Assembly: GCA_964555735.1 (NCBI GenBank)
Contig: CAZKTS010000080.1
Location: 1 to 34,454 of the forward strand
Direction: 5' to 3'
From: CAZKTS01 sp964555735
Lineage (GTDB): Bacteria > Actinomycetota > Acidimicrobiia > IMCC26256 > PALSA-555
Length of the DNA stretch: 34,454 nucleotides
The translations under genes and the position numbers were made by a program. How positions within the stretch are numbered: position 1 is the first letter of the stretch; every line of letters starts with the position of its first letter. Below, piece by piece: positions 1-7,610 of this stretch. Under the pieces are notes generated by a model. It was not told the origin of the DNA and did not search any database. It worked only from the letters and a program-made list of their open reading frames with translations.

Positions 1-360
1 GCGCTCGGCCGGGTCCCAGCAGCCGGGCCGCATGTCGTCGTAGGTCGTCGCGGTCATGGTCATGACCGTCTTGTCGAACTTCGAGATGTCGCCGCCGGGC
101 GTGGCCGCCTTCGGGATCGCGACGAACTTCTTCTGCACGTAGATGAGCTTGCCGTCGTAGATCCAGGCGTCGCCCCACTCGCCGTTCTCGTCCTCGGTCA
201 TCTCGTACTTGGCGCCCTTCTTGAGCCGGAAGGCACCCCACTTCTTGCGCTCGACCTTCGGGCCGCGCTCGCGCCACTTCTCGGGCAGCCACGTCTGCCA
301 GACGTGCGCCGGCTCGACGACGTGGTCGTCGACGCTGATGATCTTGGGGAGCTCGGCCAT
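1..360 (-). CDS. Amidohydrolase family protein (3' end missing, cut by window edge)
   Basis: The first 120 codons of a metal-dependent hydrolase of the amidohydrolase-2 (TIM-barrel, ACMSD-like) family are visible; the rest lies beyond the left edge. It starts at ATG 358-360 and opens with ISVDDHVVEPAHVW, the N-terminal strand that in this family carries the first metal-ligand region (here D11-D12-H13). LPEKWRERGPKVERKKWG follows, as in the full-length family member at 12710-13960, which has the matching SADDHIVEP and LPKKFQDRGPHIVERDG. Members hydrolyse or decarboxylate ring-derived substrates, but the substrate cannot be read from this fragment. It lies 179 bp downstream of the NTF2-like gene on the same strand and has a 16-bp palindrome just upstream of its start, suggesting its own regulated promoter. 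Family call is firm, reaction unknown. Confidence 0.85.
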   Translation of the reverse strand, partial: MAELPKIISVDDHVVEPAHVWQTWLPEKWRERGPKVERKKWGAFRLKKGAKYEMTEDENGEWGDAWIYDGKLIYVQKKFVAIPKAATPGGDISKFDKTVMTMTATTYDDMRPGCWDPAER

Positions 361-395
361 GGGGGACGCCCCTCGCTACTCAGGAGAACGCTTCT

Positions 396-411
396 CTGAC
401 ACTCGTGTCAG
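396..411. promoter_or_regulatory. Palindrome upstream of amidohydrolase, candidate TetR-type operator
   Basis: CTGACACTCGTGTCAG is a perfect inverted repeat of two 7-bp arms around a 2-bp centre. It lies 35-51 bp upstream of the minus-strand amidohydrolase start, where a repressor could block transcription. The size and symmetry fit TetR-family operators. No TetR gene is present in the window, so the binding protein is inferred. Confidence 0.5.
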
Positions 412-473
412 GGTCAGGCTATCCCTCGCGCGCCGCGGGCCGGAAGGTGGGGCCGAGAGGTCCCGGAGAGAGA

Positions 474-510
474 CCGCCGGCCCGGCGCGGGCGGGGCGCG
501 GGGCCGGCGG
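474..510 (-). terminator. GC-rich stem-loop after NTF2-like gene, possible terminator
   Basis: CCGCCGGCCC (474-483) and GGGCCGGCGG (501-510) are perfectly complementary 10-bp arms around a 17-nt loop. The element lies between the stop of the minus-strand NTF2-like gene (540) and the start of the next minus-strand gene (360). There is no T-tract after the stem, so it may be a factor-dependent or pausing element. The surrounding bases also hold imperfect GGGACCCGGGG direct repeats. Confidence 0.35.
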
Positions 511-539
511 GACCCGGGGGGACCCGGGGACCAGGTGGG

Positions 540-977
540 TCAGCGCATGTGCTCGGCGAGCTCGCCGACCTGGTCGCACACGATGTGTCGACTCGTGAAG
601 GCCCAGGTGCCCGCGGCACACCGATACGTGTCGTGGTAGGCGCCGCAGGCCACGAGCTGGAGCGGGAGGGTCGGCGTCTGCTGCGTCACCGCGAAGTACG
701 AGCGGCCGACCGCGGTGCGCGCATCGTCGTCCACCTCGATGAAGAAGTTGGTCAGGAAGTGGCGGGTGCCGGTGCGGCCGGCGTCGTCGAGGGCCACGAT
801 CGACCGGTAGAGGTCGGCGACGGGGCCACGGCCCTCGGCTTCGCTGCCGTCCTGGGGCCCGCCGGTGATCCTGACCGCGCCGTCGGCGAAGAGCTCCCCG
901 AGGTCGTCGAAGCGCGCACCGTCCAGCGCTTCGGCGTAGCGCGCCATGAGGTTGGCGATCTCTCCCCGGTCGTCCAC
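540..977 (-). CDS. NTF2-like / SnoaL-type protein
   Basis: A 145-residue protein with the helix-rich start (EIANLMARYAEALDGARFDDL) and following strand segment typical of SnoaL_4/NTF2-like folds. These form a cone-shaped pocket and serve as isomerases, cyclases, dehydratases or small oxygenase subunits. The start is GTG at 975-977, preceded by a strong GGGGGGAA ribosome site. It is divergent from the transporter operon across a 227-bp regulatory gap. Three more NTF2-like proteins occur in the window (7199, 10277, 22501). The gene resembles pathway accessory enzymes found beside oxygenases and hydrolases. No catalytic Asp/Tyr assignment was attempted, so the reaction is unknown. Confidence 0.8.
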   Translation of the reverse strand: MDDRGEIANLMARYAEALDGARFDDLGELFADGAVRITGGPQDGSEAEGRGPVADLYRSIVALDDAGRTGTRHFLTNFFIEVDDDARTAVGRSYFAVTQQTPTLPLQLVACGAYHDTYRCAAGTWAFTSRHIVCDQVGELAEHMR

Positions 978-993
978 TGTTCCCCCCGTGCCC

Positions 994-1024
994 TTGACAT
1001 CGCTTCTATCTTTCTCACTATAGT
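994..1024 (+). promoter_or_regulatory. Candidate promoter of the transporter operon
   Basis: TTGACA (994-999) and TATAGT (1019-1024) resemble sigma-70 class -35 and -10 boxes with a 19-bp spacer, slightly longer than ideal. They lie in the only clearly AT-rich patch of the gap between the divergent NTF2-like and substrate-binding protein genes. TAATCAT (1024-1030) overlaps the downstream end of the -10 and recurs at the amidase promoter (8569-8575), so it is a candidate regulator half-site. Transcription from here would give a leader of roughly 170 nt before the ATG at 1205. Confidence 0.5.
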
Positions 1025-1113
1025 AATCATCACACTGATAGCACCAGGGGGGCGCTCGACATCCGTGTCGTGCGGGCTGGCTCGTCGTCGCCGCGTCATC
1101 GGCGTCTCGACGG

Positions 1114-1134
1114 CGGTCGGCTGCCTTCCGACCG
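1114..1134 (+). other. Stem-loop in 5' leader of binding-protein gene
   Basis: CGGTCGG (1114-1120) and CCGACCG (1128-1134) are perfectly complementary 7-bp arms around the loop CTGCCTT. The element lies about 70 nt before the start codon, inside the predicted leader. I recognise no riboswitch class. It may be a processing or stability element. Confidence 0.35.
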
Positions 1135-1204
1135 AAGACCGGCGTCCGGCGTCCCGTCGGGCGACCTGGGGGAGCTCTTCACCCGAGAAGGAGTGCGAAT
1201 TCAC

Positions 1205-2308
1205 ATGAAGCGCAAGTCTCGTTTGTCGATCGCGTTTGCCGCGCTGGCCACCTTCGGCCTCGTGGTCGCGACGCAGATCCCGGCCGCCGCCCAAGGCGAC
1301 GGCCAGTCGGAGGCCACCGCGGCAGTCAAGGCGGCCACGAAGCGTCCGACCAAGATCCCGTCCACGACACCCATCGCCAAGACCGTTCCCGCCGACGTCA
1401 AGCTGGCGTGGATGGAGTGCAGCATCCCGGACTGCGAGACCCTGGGTGGTCCGCTGGAGCAGGCATCCAAGTACTTCGGGTGGGACCAGCAGACCATCGA
1501 CGTCGGTCTGACGCCCGAAGAGGTGAAGGCCGGCTGGGAGCGCGCGGTGCGCGCCGAGCCGGGTGCGGTCGTGGCCACCGGCTTCCCGAGCGTGATCTTC
1601 AGCCAGGAGCTCGCCACGTTGGCGGCCAACGACACGAAGGTGATCAACGGCTTCGTGGCCGAGCCGGCTGGCGATGGCACCACGGCGGTGTTCAGCGGCA
1701 CCTCGACCTCCGAGGAGATCGGGACCGCGTTCGCCAACTGGGTCGTGTCGAAGAAGGGCAGCGACGCGAACGTGCTGTACGTGACGTCCTCCACGTTCCC
1801 GACGCTGGGCGACGTGACCAACGGCTGGGACAAGCGCATGGAGGAGCTCTGCCCGGACTGCAACGTGCAGAAGCTCGACGTGCCCGCGACGTCGATCGGT
1901 GAGGACCTGCCCGACCAGATCGTCGCCGAGCTGCGGAGCAACCCCGACGTCAACTACATCGTCGTCGACGAGGGCAACATGATGATCGGTCTGCCGGAGG
2001 CGCTGCGCGCCGCCAGCATCACCGACGTGCCGGTGATCGGCCAGTACCCGTCCGAGACGACGCTCGAGTACCTGAAGGACGGATCGATCGTGAAGGCGAT
2101 CGTGATGACCCAGCAGGCCGACGCGATGTGGCAGGCCGCTGACGTGCTCGCCCGGTCGCTTGCCGGCGACTCGTTCGAGCCGAACCAGCCCGAGAGCCCG
2201 GTGTGGATCGTCACGCCGAAGACGGCTGGCCAGCTCAAGGCCCCGTACGCGGTCGTGAAGGACTACCAGAAGCAGTACAAGGCGCTCTGGAAGGACGCAA
2301 AGAGCTGA
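1205..2308 (+). CDS. ABC transporter substrate-binding protein (periplasmic-binding-protein type 1 fold)
   Basis: A 367-residue exported solute-binding protein for the ABC importer encoded just downstream. ATG 1205 was chosen over upstream in-frame starts because a signal peptide begins here (MKRKSRLSIAFAALATF, then a hydrophobic stretch ending AAAQ) and GAAGGAG lies upstream. The mature part has the alternating alpha/beta pattern of ribose/autoinducer-2-type binding proteins. No lipobox cysteine is visible, so it seems to be released by signal peptidase I rather than lipid-anchored. Four cysteines stand out: C72 and C77 (CSIPDC) and C216 and C219 (CPDC). These may form disulfides outside the cell. 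With the permease and ATPase it forms an RbsABC-like system. The neighbouring enzymes argue for a non-sugar ligand, but the ligand is not readable from sequence. Confidence 0.88.
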   Translation: MKRKSRLSIAFAALATFGLVVATQIPAAAQGDGQSEATAAVKAATKRPTKIPSTTPIAKTVPADVKLAWMECSIPDCETLGGPLEQASKYFGWDQQTIDVGLTPEEVKAGWERAVRAEPGAVVATGFPSVIFSQELATLAANDTKVINGFVAEPAGDGTTAVFSGTSTSEEIGTAFANWVVSKKGSDANVLYVTSSTFPTLGDVTNGWDKRMEELCPDCNVQKLDVPATSIGEDLPDQIVAELRSNPDVNYIVVDEGNMMIGLPEALRAASITDVPVIGQYPSETTLEYLKDGSIVKAIVMTQQADAMWQAADVLARSLAGDSFEPNQPESPVWIVTPKTAGQLKAPYAVVKDYQKQYKALWKDAKS

Positions 2309-2333
2309 GCGTCCGGTAGCGCACGGAGGAGAC

Positions 2334-3293
2334 GTGACGTTGGACGGCCCCGGTGCCCCCACGAGTGACGAGGTGCTCGAGTACTTCGAGACCCTCTCCA
2401 ACTGGGGGCGCTGGGGCCCCGACGACGAGGCCGGCACGCTCAACTACGTGACCGACGAGACCCGACGGGCGGCCGCCGCGCTCATCCGCGAGGGCCGTTC
2501 CGTGTCGTGCTCCCTCGTGCTGGGCACCGAGTCCCAGCCCGACCAGATCCTCGGTGCACCGCAGCGCTACATGATCGTCACCGGCGAGGAGGCGCATCCC
2601 GAGGATCCGCCCGCGCAGGCCAAGTGGGGCCCGATCGAGTACTTCGGGCTCACGTTCCACGGCTTCACCGTGACCCACGTCGACTCGCTGTGCCACAGCG
2701 TGTGGCGCGGCCGCATGTACAACGACCGGCCGGCGAACCTCGTGACGTCGCGCTCGGGTGGGCTCGTCCACTCTGTGCTCGCGGCGCGCCACGGCATCGC
2801 GACGCGCGGTGTGATCCTCGACATCGCCGGTCTCGTCGGCAAGGACTGGCTCGACCCCGGCGAGGGCGTGTTCCCCGAGCACCTGGACGCTGCGCTCGAG
2901 CGCCAAGGCGTCGAGGTCGGCGAGGGCGACGCGGTCTTCCTGCGCACCGGCTACGGACGCCGCCGGCGTGAGCTCGGCCACGAGGACATGCTCGCGGTCG
3001 GCCAGTCCGGATGGCACGTGGCGTCGCTGCCCTGGGTGCACGAACGACGCATCGCGATCATCGGCAGCGACACGTCCCAAGAGGTCGTGCCGTCGGGCTA
3101 CGACGACCCCGTGCTGCCGGTGCACGCGGTGGGGATCGTCGCGATGGGTCTCTGGCTCGTCGACAACCTCGATCTCGAGGACGCGTTCGCGCTCGGTCAG
3201 GAGCTCGGGCGCAGCGAGTTCCACCTCGCCATGCATCCTCTGCTCATCGAGGGGGGTACGGGCAGTCCCGTGAACCCCGTCGCCACCTTCTGA
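2334..3293 (+). CDS. Cyclase-family metal-dependent hydrolase (kynurenine-formamidase-like)
   Basis: A 319-residue protein of the cyclase family (PF04199), a set of metal-dependent hydrolases that includes bacterial kynurenine formamidase and isatin hydrolase. The segment HGFTVTHVDSLCHSVW carries the spaced H...TH.D...H pattern that supplies metal ligands in this family. LSNWGRWGPDDEAGTLNYVT at the N-terminus is typical of the longer cyclase subgroup. It starts at GTG 2334 with GGAGGAG five bases upstream, and follows the binding protein by 25 bp. Its position between the binding-protein and permease genes is unusual and suggests it acts on the imported compound, probably opening an amide or lactam/lactone-like bond. 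The substrate is unknown. Confidence 0.85.
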   Translation: MTLDGPGAPTSDEVLEYFETLSNWGRWGPDDEAGTLNYVTDETRRAAAALIREGRSVSCSLVLGTESQPDQILGAPQRYMIVTGEEAHPEDPPAQAKWGPIEYFGLTFHGFTVTHVDSLCHSVWRGRMYNDRPANLVTSRSGGLVHSVLAARHGIATRGVILDIAGLVGKDWLDPGEGVFPEHLDAALERQGVEVGEGDAVFLRTGYGRRRRELGHEDMLAVGQSGWHVASLPWVHERRIAIIGSDTSQEVVPSGYDDPVLPVHAVGIVAMGLWLVDNLDLEDAFALGQELGRSEFHLAMHPLLIEGGTGSPVNPVATF

Positions 3294-3327
3294 GCACCGT
3301 CCAGACACTCGAGGAGACCGCTCGCCC

Positions 3328-4380
3328 GTGACCGAATCCACCGTCGCACCCGAGGGCACGGCCGCGGCGCCTGCGGCGGAGTCGTCGCCGCCGGCGCCGG
3401 AGCTCACCAAGGACTACAAGGTCGCGTGGTGGTCGCCCCGGACGATCGGCGCGATCTACCTGTGGATCGCGATCATCGTCCTGTTCGGCATCATCGAGCC
3501 CGACCTGTTCCTGAGCGATCAGACGGTCAAGGGCATCGCCAACAGCTACGCGATCACCGGCATCGCCGCGCTCGCGGTCCTCGTGCCGCTCGTCGCCGGC
3601 GTGTTCGACGTCAGCGTCGGTGCCACGATGACCCTGACCGGCGTCGTCGTGGCCAAGCTGCTGGGAGAGACGACGCTCCCGATCTGGGTGATCGTGCTCC
3701 TCGGTCTCGGCTGCGGACTCGTCGTCGGCATCATGAACAGCATCGTGGTGGTGGTGCTGCGCATCCCCTCGCTCATCGGCACGCTCGCGATCCTCGGCAT
3801 CGTCGAAGCGATCGCCGTCGGCGTGTCGGACAACCAGATCGTCACCTCGACGCGGCTCTCGGGCGAGTTCGGTCTGGATCTCGTCGCCGCGCAGGTCGAG
3901 GGCTTCACGCGCCCGGTCCTCTACGTGCTCTTCATCATGATCGTGCTGGGCCTGCTCCTCGAGCAGACCCAGGTCGGCCGCTTCTTCTACGCCGTCGGCT
4001 TCAACGCGCCCGCGGCGCGTCTGGCCGGCCTGCGAGTCAAGGCGCTCCAGGCGGGCGCGTTCATGCTCGGTGGCGTCATCGCGGCGATCGCAGGGATGGT
4101 GCTCGCCGGGTCGGTGTCATCGGCCGCACCCGGCGCGGGTGCGCCGTACCTCTTGCCTGCGTTCGCCGCGGTGTTCCTCGGCGCCACCCAGTTCCGCGAC
4201 TTCCGCTTCAACGCTTGGGGAACCATCGTCGCGGTCTTCATGCTCGGGACCGGCGAGTACGGGCTGCTGCTGATCGGTGCACCGCGCTGGATGCCCGACG
4301 TGTTCCAGGGCCTCGCCCTCATCCTCGCGATCGCGATCACGCAGTTCGGTGGGCGCGAACGGCACGGCTCCGGGGTCTGA
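3328..4380 (+). CDS. ABC transporter permease, RbsC-like
   Basis: A 350-residue integral membrane protein of the BPD_transp_2 family that forms the channel of ribose-type importers. After a charged and Ala/Pro-rich cytoplasmic N-terminus come many hydrophobic segments, starting IGAIYLWIAIIVLFGII. The family-typical VAGVFDVSVGATMTLTGVV and GFNAPAARLAGLRVKALQ segments are present; the latter matches the cytoplasmic loop that contacts the ATPase. GTG 3328 is preceded by GAGGAG at good spacing. The ATPase gene starts two bases after its stop, implying translational coupling. It probably works with the binding protein at 1205 and the ATPase at 4383. Confidence 0.9.
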   Translation: MTESTVAPEGTAAAPAAESSPPAPELTKDYKVAWWSPRTIGAIYLWIAIIVLFGIIEPDLFLSDQTVKGIANSYAITGIAALAVLVPLVAGVFDVSVGATMTLTGVVVAKLLGETTLPIWVIVLLGLGCGLVVGIMNSIVVVVLRIPSLIGTLAILGIVEAIAVGVSDNQIVTSTRLSGEFGLDLVAAQVEGFTRPVLYVLFIMIVLGLLLEQTQVGRFFYAVGFNAPAARLAGLRVKALQAGAFMLGGVIAAIAGMVLAGSVSSAAPGAGAPYLLPAFAAVFLGATQFRDFRFNAWGTIVAVFMLGTGEYGLLLIGAPRWMPDVFQGLALILAIAITQFGGRERHGSGV

Positions 4381-4382
4381 CC

Positions 4383-5963
4383 ATGCCCGGCGACATCGCG
4401 GTCGACATCGAGCGGGTCTCGAAGACCTTCCCGGGTCAGCGCGCGCTCGTCGACGTCGGCTTCGCGATCCGCGACGGCGAGATCCATGCGTTGCTCGGCG
4501 AGAACGACTCCGGCAAGTCGACGCTGATCAAGATCCTCGCCGGCATCTACACGCCGGACGCCGGCAGCTCCGTGCAGGTCGGCAGCACCGCCCTGTCGTT
4601 CGGCTCGCCGCGCGAGTCGGCCCGCCTCGGGCTTCGCTTCGTCCATCAGAACCTGGGTCTCGTCGACGAGCTGACCGCGGTCGAGAACATGGCGCTGACC
4701 TGGCGGTACGCCCGCACCCCGGTCCACACCATCCGCTGGCGCGAGCAGCGGCGCCGCACCAGAGAGATGCTCGACCGTCTCGGCGTCGCGGTGTCGATCG
4801 ACCGGCCCATCGCCGACCTCCGTCCGGTCGAGCGCACCGCGATCGCGATCGCCCGGGCGCTCGAGCAGTTCACCGGGCGCATCCGGCTGCTCGTCCTCGA
4901 CGAGCCGACCGCTGCCCTGCCGCCGGCCGAGGTGGACGCCCTCTTCGAGATCCTCGGCGAGATCCGCACGTCGGGGGTGGGGGTGCTCTACGTCTCCCAC
5001 CGCCTCGACGAGATCCAGCGGCTCGCCGACCGGGCGACGGTGCTCCGTGACGGGCGCTGGCAGGCCACGGTCGAGCTCGCCGCAACCTCGCGGCAGGGAC
5101 TGATCGACCTCATCGTCGGTCACGCGCCGGAGACGGAGATCATCGCCGCCGATGGGGCGGCGCACGTCGTCGCGCCCGCCGCGTCGACCGACGACCTGTT
5201 CCGGATCGAGGAGCTCCGCGCCGGCCGGCTCGACGGCGCCGCCTTCCCGGTGCGCGCCGGGGAGATCGTAGGCATCGCCGGACTGACCGGATCCGGTCGC
5301 GAAGAGGTCGCCGAGGCGATCGTCGGCGCCGTGCCTGGCCACGTCCGGCTCGTCGACGTCCGCGCCGACCGGATCTACGACGGCATGTCGCCGCGTCGAG
5401 CGCGTGACGCCGGCGTCGCCTTGGTGCTCCCGAACCGCTCGGCCAAGGCCGCGATCTCGGAGATGACGGCTCGCGAGAACGTGAGCCTGCCGTCGTTGGG
5501 TCGATTCGCGCGGTGGGGCTTCCTCCGCAAGGGGCGCGAGGCCATCGAGGCGGCGCGGATGATCGAGATGCTCGACGTCCGTCCGCCCCGCGGCGAGCAC
5601 CTCTTCGCGTACTTCAGCGGCGGGAACCAGCAGAAGGTGATCTTCGCCAAGTGGCTCGCGATCACGCCCCGCCTGATGGTGCTCGACGATCCGACGAGCG
5701 GGGTCGACGTGGGCGCCCGCGCTCGGCTCTACGAGCTCATCCGGGAGCAGGCGGCATCCGGTGTCGGCGTGATCCTCGTCTCGGCGGACATCGAGGACCT
5801 CGTGTCCGTCGCGACGACCGTGCACGTGATCGCACACGGCGTGGTCGGCGAGACGCTGATCGGCGACGCGATCTCCGAGTCGAGCATCATCGCATCACTG
5901 AACCGGACTGCTGATCGCACCTTTGCCATCCACGCGAGCGCGTCGTCGTCGACGACGCCCTAG
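4383..5963 (+). CDS. ABC transporter ATP-binding protein with two nucleotide-binding domains, RbsA-like
   Basis: A 526-residue protein with two fused ATPase domains, as in RbsA/XylG/MglA. Domain 1 has Walker A GENDSGKS (39-46) and Walker B LLVLDEPTAAL with D173-E174. Its signature region reads LRPVERTAIAIARAL instead of an LSGGQ-like motif. Domain 2 has a degenerate Walker A (GLTGSGREE), a good signature YFSGGNQQK (410-418) and Walker B LMVLDDPTSG, where Asp436 replaces the catalytic Glu. Degeneracy of the second ATP site is normal in this family. The Asp-Ser in place of the usual Gly-Ala in the first Walker A and the lost signature of domain 1 are less usual. The ATG lies two bases after the permease stop. 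Confidence 0.9.
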   Translation: MPGDIAVDIERVSKTFPGQRALVDVGFAIRDGEIHALLGENDSGKSTLIKILAGIYTPDAGSSVQVGSTALSFGSPRESARLGLRFVHQNLGLVDELTAVENMALTWRYARTPVHTIRWREQRRRTREMLDRLGVAVSIDRPIADLRPVERTAIAIARALEQFTGRIRLLVLDEPTAALPPAEVDALFEILGEIRTSGVGVLYVSHRLDEIQRLADRATVLRDGRWQATVELAATSRQGLIDLIVGHAPETEIIAADGAAHVVAPAASTDDLFRIEELRAGRLDGAAFPVRAGEIVGIAGLTGSGREEVAEAIVGAVPGHVRLVDVRADRIYDGMSPRRARDAGVALVLPNRSAKAAISEMTARENVSLPSLGRFARWGFLRKGREAIEAARMIEMLDVRPPRGEHLFAYFSGGNQQKVIFAKWLAITPRLMVLDDPTSGVDVGARARLYELIREQAASGVGVILVSADIEDLVSVATTVHVIAHGVVGETLIGDAISESSIIASLNRTADRTFAIHASASSSTTP

Positions 5964-5993
5964 GAACCACGACCGCACCAACTGGGGAGCATC

Positions 5994-7202
5994 ATGACCA
6001 CCATCCCGATCGAGTCGTTGCCGGTGCTCGACCTCAACGAGCCCGACTTCTGGCAGGACATCAACACGCCGCTCGCCGAGGCGCGCGAGGCGTCGACCGT
6101 CGCGATGACCACCGACGGGGTGCTCTACGTGCTGCGGCACGACGAGATCGAGGCGTTGCTCAAGGATCCGCACTTCCTCGCGGCCGACCTGCTGGCGATG
6201 ATGGGCCTCGACTCCGGACCCGTGTGGTCCTGGTGGCAGTCGCTGATGTTCTCCAAGAACCCGCCGGAGCACACCCGGCTGCGCACCCTCGTGTCGCGGG
6301 CCTTCACGCCACGGCAGATCGAGAAGCTCCGGGTGAGCATCCGCGAGGTCGCGGAGCGACTCGTGGCACCGGCGCTCGACGGCAGCACCTACGAGGTGAT
6401 GGAGGAAGCCGCGCATCACCTCCCGTCGACGGTGATGGCCGACATGCTCGGCATCCCCGCAGGCGACCGTGGCGTGTTCATCGACTGGACCACCGACATC
6501 GGGCTCGCCTTCGGCGCCGCCGGCGACCCGGCCATCAAGGCGCAGGTCGAGGCCGCGCTCGCCGGCCTCGACGCCTACGTGCGCGAGCTCCTCGAGGTGC
6601 GCCGCAGGACCCCAGGGGATGACCTGCTCTCGCAGCTGCTCGCGATCGAGGAGGGCTCGGATCGCCTCACGACCGAAGAGCTGGTCGGCATCACCGAGAA
6701 CCTGATGTTCGCCGGCCACGACACGACGCGCGGCTCGGTCGGCGTGCTCTTCAACGTGCTCGCCGAGCGCCCCGACGTGCACGAGCAGGTCTTCAACGAC
6801 CCGTCGCTCGTCCCGAACGCGGTCGAAGAGCTGCTGCGCTACGAGGCGATCACCTTCTCGACATCGCGGGCCGCGTCGCGCGACTGCGAGATCGCCGGCG
6901 TCGCGGTGGCCGAAGGGACTGCGGTCGGCGTCTGCCTTCCCGCGGCATCGCGCGACCCCCGGCGATACGACGATCCGGACACGTTCGACATCACGCGCCA
7001 GGACATCCGTCCGCCGACGTTCGGGGCGGGTGTGCACTTCTGCCTCGGGGCCGCGCTGGCGCGGGTCGAGCTCCAGGAGCTGCTCTCGGTCCTCACGCAG
7101 CGCGCGTCCGCGGTCGAGCTCGTCGACCCGCCGGCGCGCTGGATGCCGTTCGCGCACATCCGGCGGCTGGAAGCGCTGCCGGTCACGCTGAAGGCTCGAT
7201 GA
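5994..7202 (+). CDS. Cytochrome P450 monooxygenase
   Basis: A soluble bacterial class I cytochrome P450 of 402 residues, the usual length. Diagnostic motifs are all present: I-helix AGHDTT (240-245) for oxygen activation, ExxR (E279-L-L-R282) in the K-helix, and heme loop FGAGVHFCLG with ligand Cys350. It should hydroxylate or otherwise oxidise a hydrophobic substrate with electrons from ferredoxin; no ferredoxin or reductase gene is near, so these must come from elsewhere. It follows the ATPase by 30 bp in the same direction, with GGGGAG before ATG 5994. Its last bases overlap the next gene (ATGA), so the P450 and the NTF2-like protein are probably made together. I cannot assign a CYP subfamily. 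Confidence 0.95.
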   Translation: MTTIPIESLPVLDLNEPDFWQDINTPLAEAREASTVAMTTDGVLYVLRHDEIEALLKDPHFLAADLLAMMGLDSGPVWSWWQSLMFSKNPPEHTRLRTLVSRAFTPRQIEKLRVSIREVAERLVAPALDGSTYEVMEEAAHHLPSTVMADMLGIPAGDRGVFIDWTTDIGLAFGAAGDPAIKAQVEAALAGLDAYVRELLEVRRRTPGDDLLSQLLAIEEGSDRLTTEELVGITENLMFAGHDTTRGSVGVLFNVLAERPDVHEQVFNDPSLVPNAVEELLRYEAITFSTSRAASRDCEIAGVAVAEGTAVGVCLPAASRDPRRYDDPDTFDITRQDIRPPTFGAGVHFCLGAALARVELQELLSVLTQRASAVELVDPPARWMPFAHIRRLEALPVTLKAR

Positions 7203-7609
7203 GCGACCCCACCCCGCTCGAGCTCGTCCAGGCGGTCTACGCGTCCCACGAGGTGCGGGACACGCCCGGGCTGCTCGATCTGCTCGCCGACGACGTGGTG
7301 TGGGACACGGCGGAGCACCACCCGTACGCCGGCGACGGACCGTGGCGAGGCCACGACGAGGTGGTGCGCAACGTCGTCGACCCCATCAACCACGACTGGG
7401 ACGACTACATCACCGACGTCGAGGAGATCCTCGATGCCGGCGACCGGATCATCGTGACGGCGCGATACCGCGGGACCTACCGGGCGACCGGCCGTGCGCT
7501 GGATGCGCAGGTCTGCGTGATCTACACGATCCGTGACGGACGCATCGTGCGGTTCCAGCAGTACACGGACACCGCACAGTTCCGTGCCGTCATCGGCGTC
7601 GACGACTGA
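7199..7609 (+). CDS. NTF2-like / SnoaL-type protein coupled to P450
   Basis: A 136-residue NTF2-like protein (MSDPTPLELVQAVYASHEV...LLDLLADDVVWDTAEHHPYAG...PWRGHDEVV) with the classic ketosteroid-isomerase/SnoaL_2 layout: N-terminal helices, a WD/H-lined pocket and C-terminal strands (VCVIYTIRDGRIVRFQQYTD). Members act as isomerases, epoxide hydrolases or cyclases on oxygenase products. The ATG overlaps the P450 stop by four bases, a sign of translational coupling, so handling of the P450 product is a sensible guess. It ends one base before the stop of the convergent GntR gene. The specific reaction is unknown. Confidence 0.85.
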   Translation: MSDPTPLELVQAVYASHEVRDTPGLLDLLADDVVWDTAEHHPYAGDGPWRGHDEVVRNVVDPINHDWDDYITDVEEILDAGDRIIVTARYRGTYRATGRALDAQVCVIYTIRDGRIVRFQQYTDTAQFRAVIGVDD

Positions 7610-7610
7610 G

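Noticed and set aside
405..1208. Plus-strand open frame across the NTF2-like gene and promoter gap
   Set aside because: Antisense to an NTF2-like gene with a strong ribosome site, and it crosses the AT-rich regulatory patch.
752..2443. Minus-strand open frame of over 500 codons opposite the binding-protein gene
   Set aside because: Low-complexity shadow of an exported protein gene with a signal peptide and ribosome site; no family resemblance.
5940..5958. Perfect inverted repeat GCGTCGTCG-T-CGACGACGC at the end of the RbsA-like gene
   Set aside because: It lies within repeated Ser/Thr codons of the C-terminus and the P450 gene follows in the same operon, so a terminator is unlikely; probably simple-sequence coding bias.
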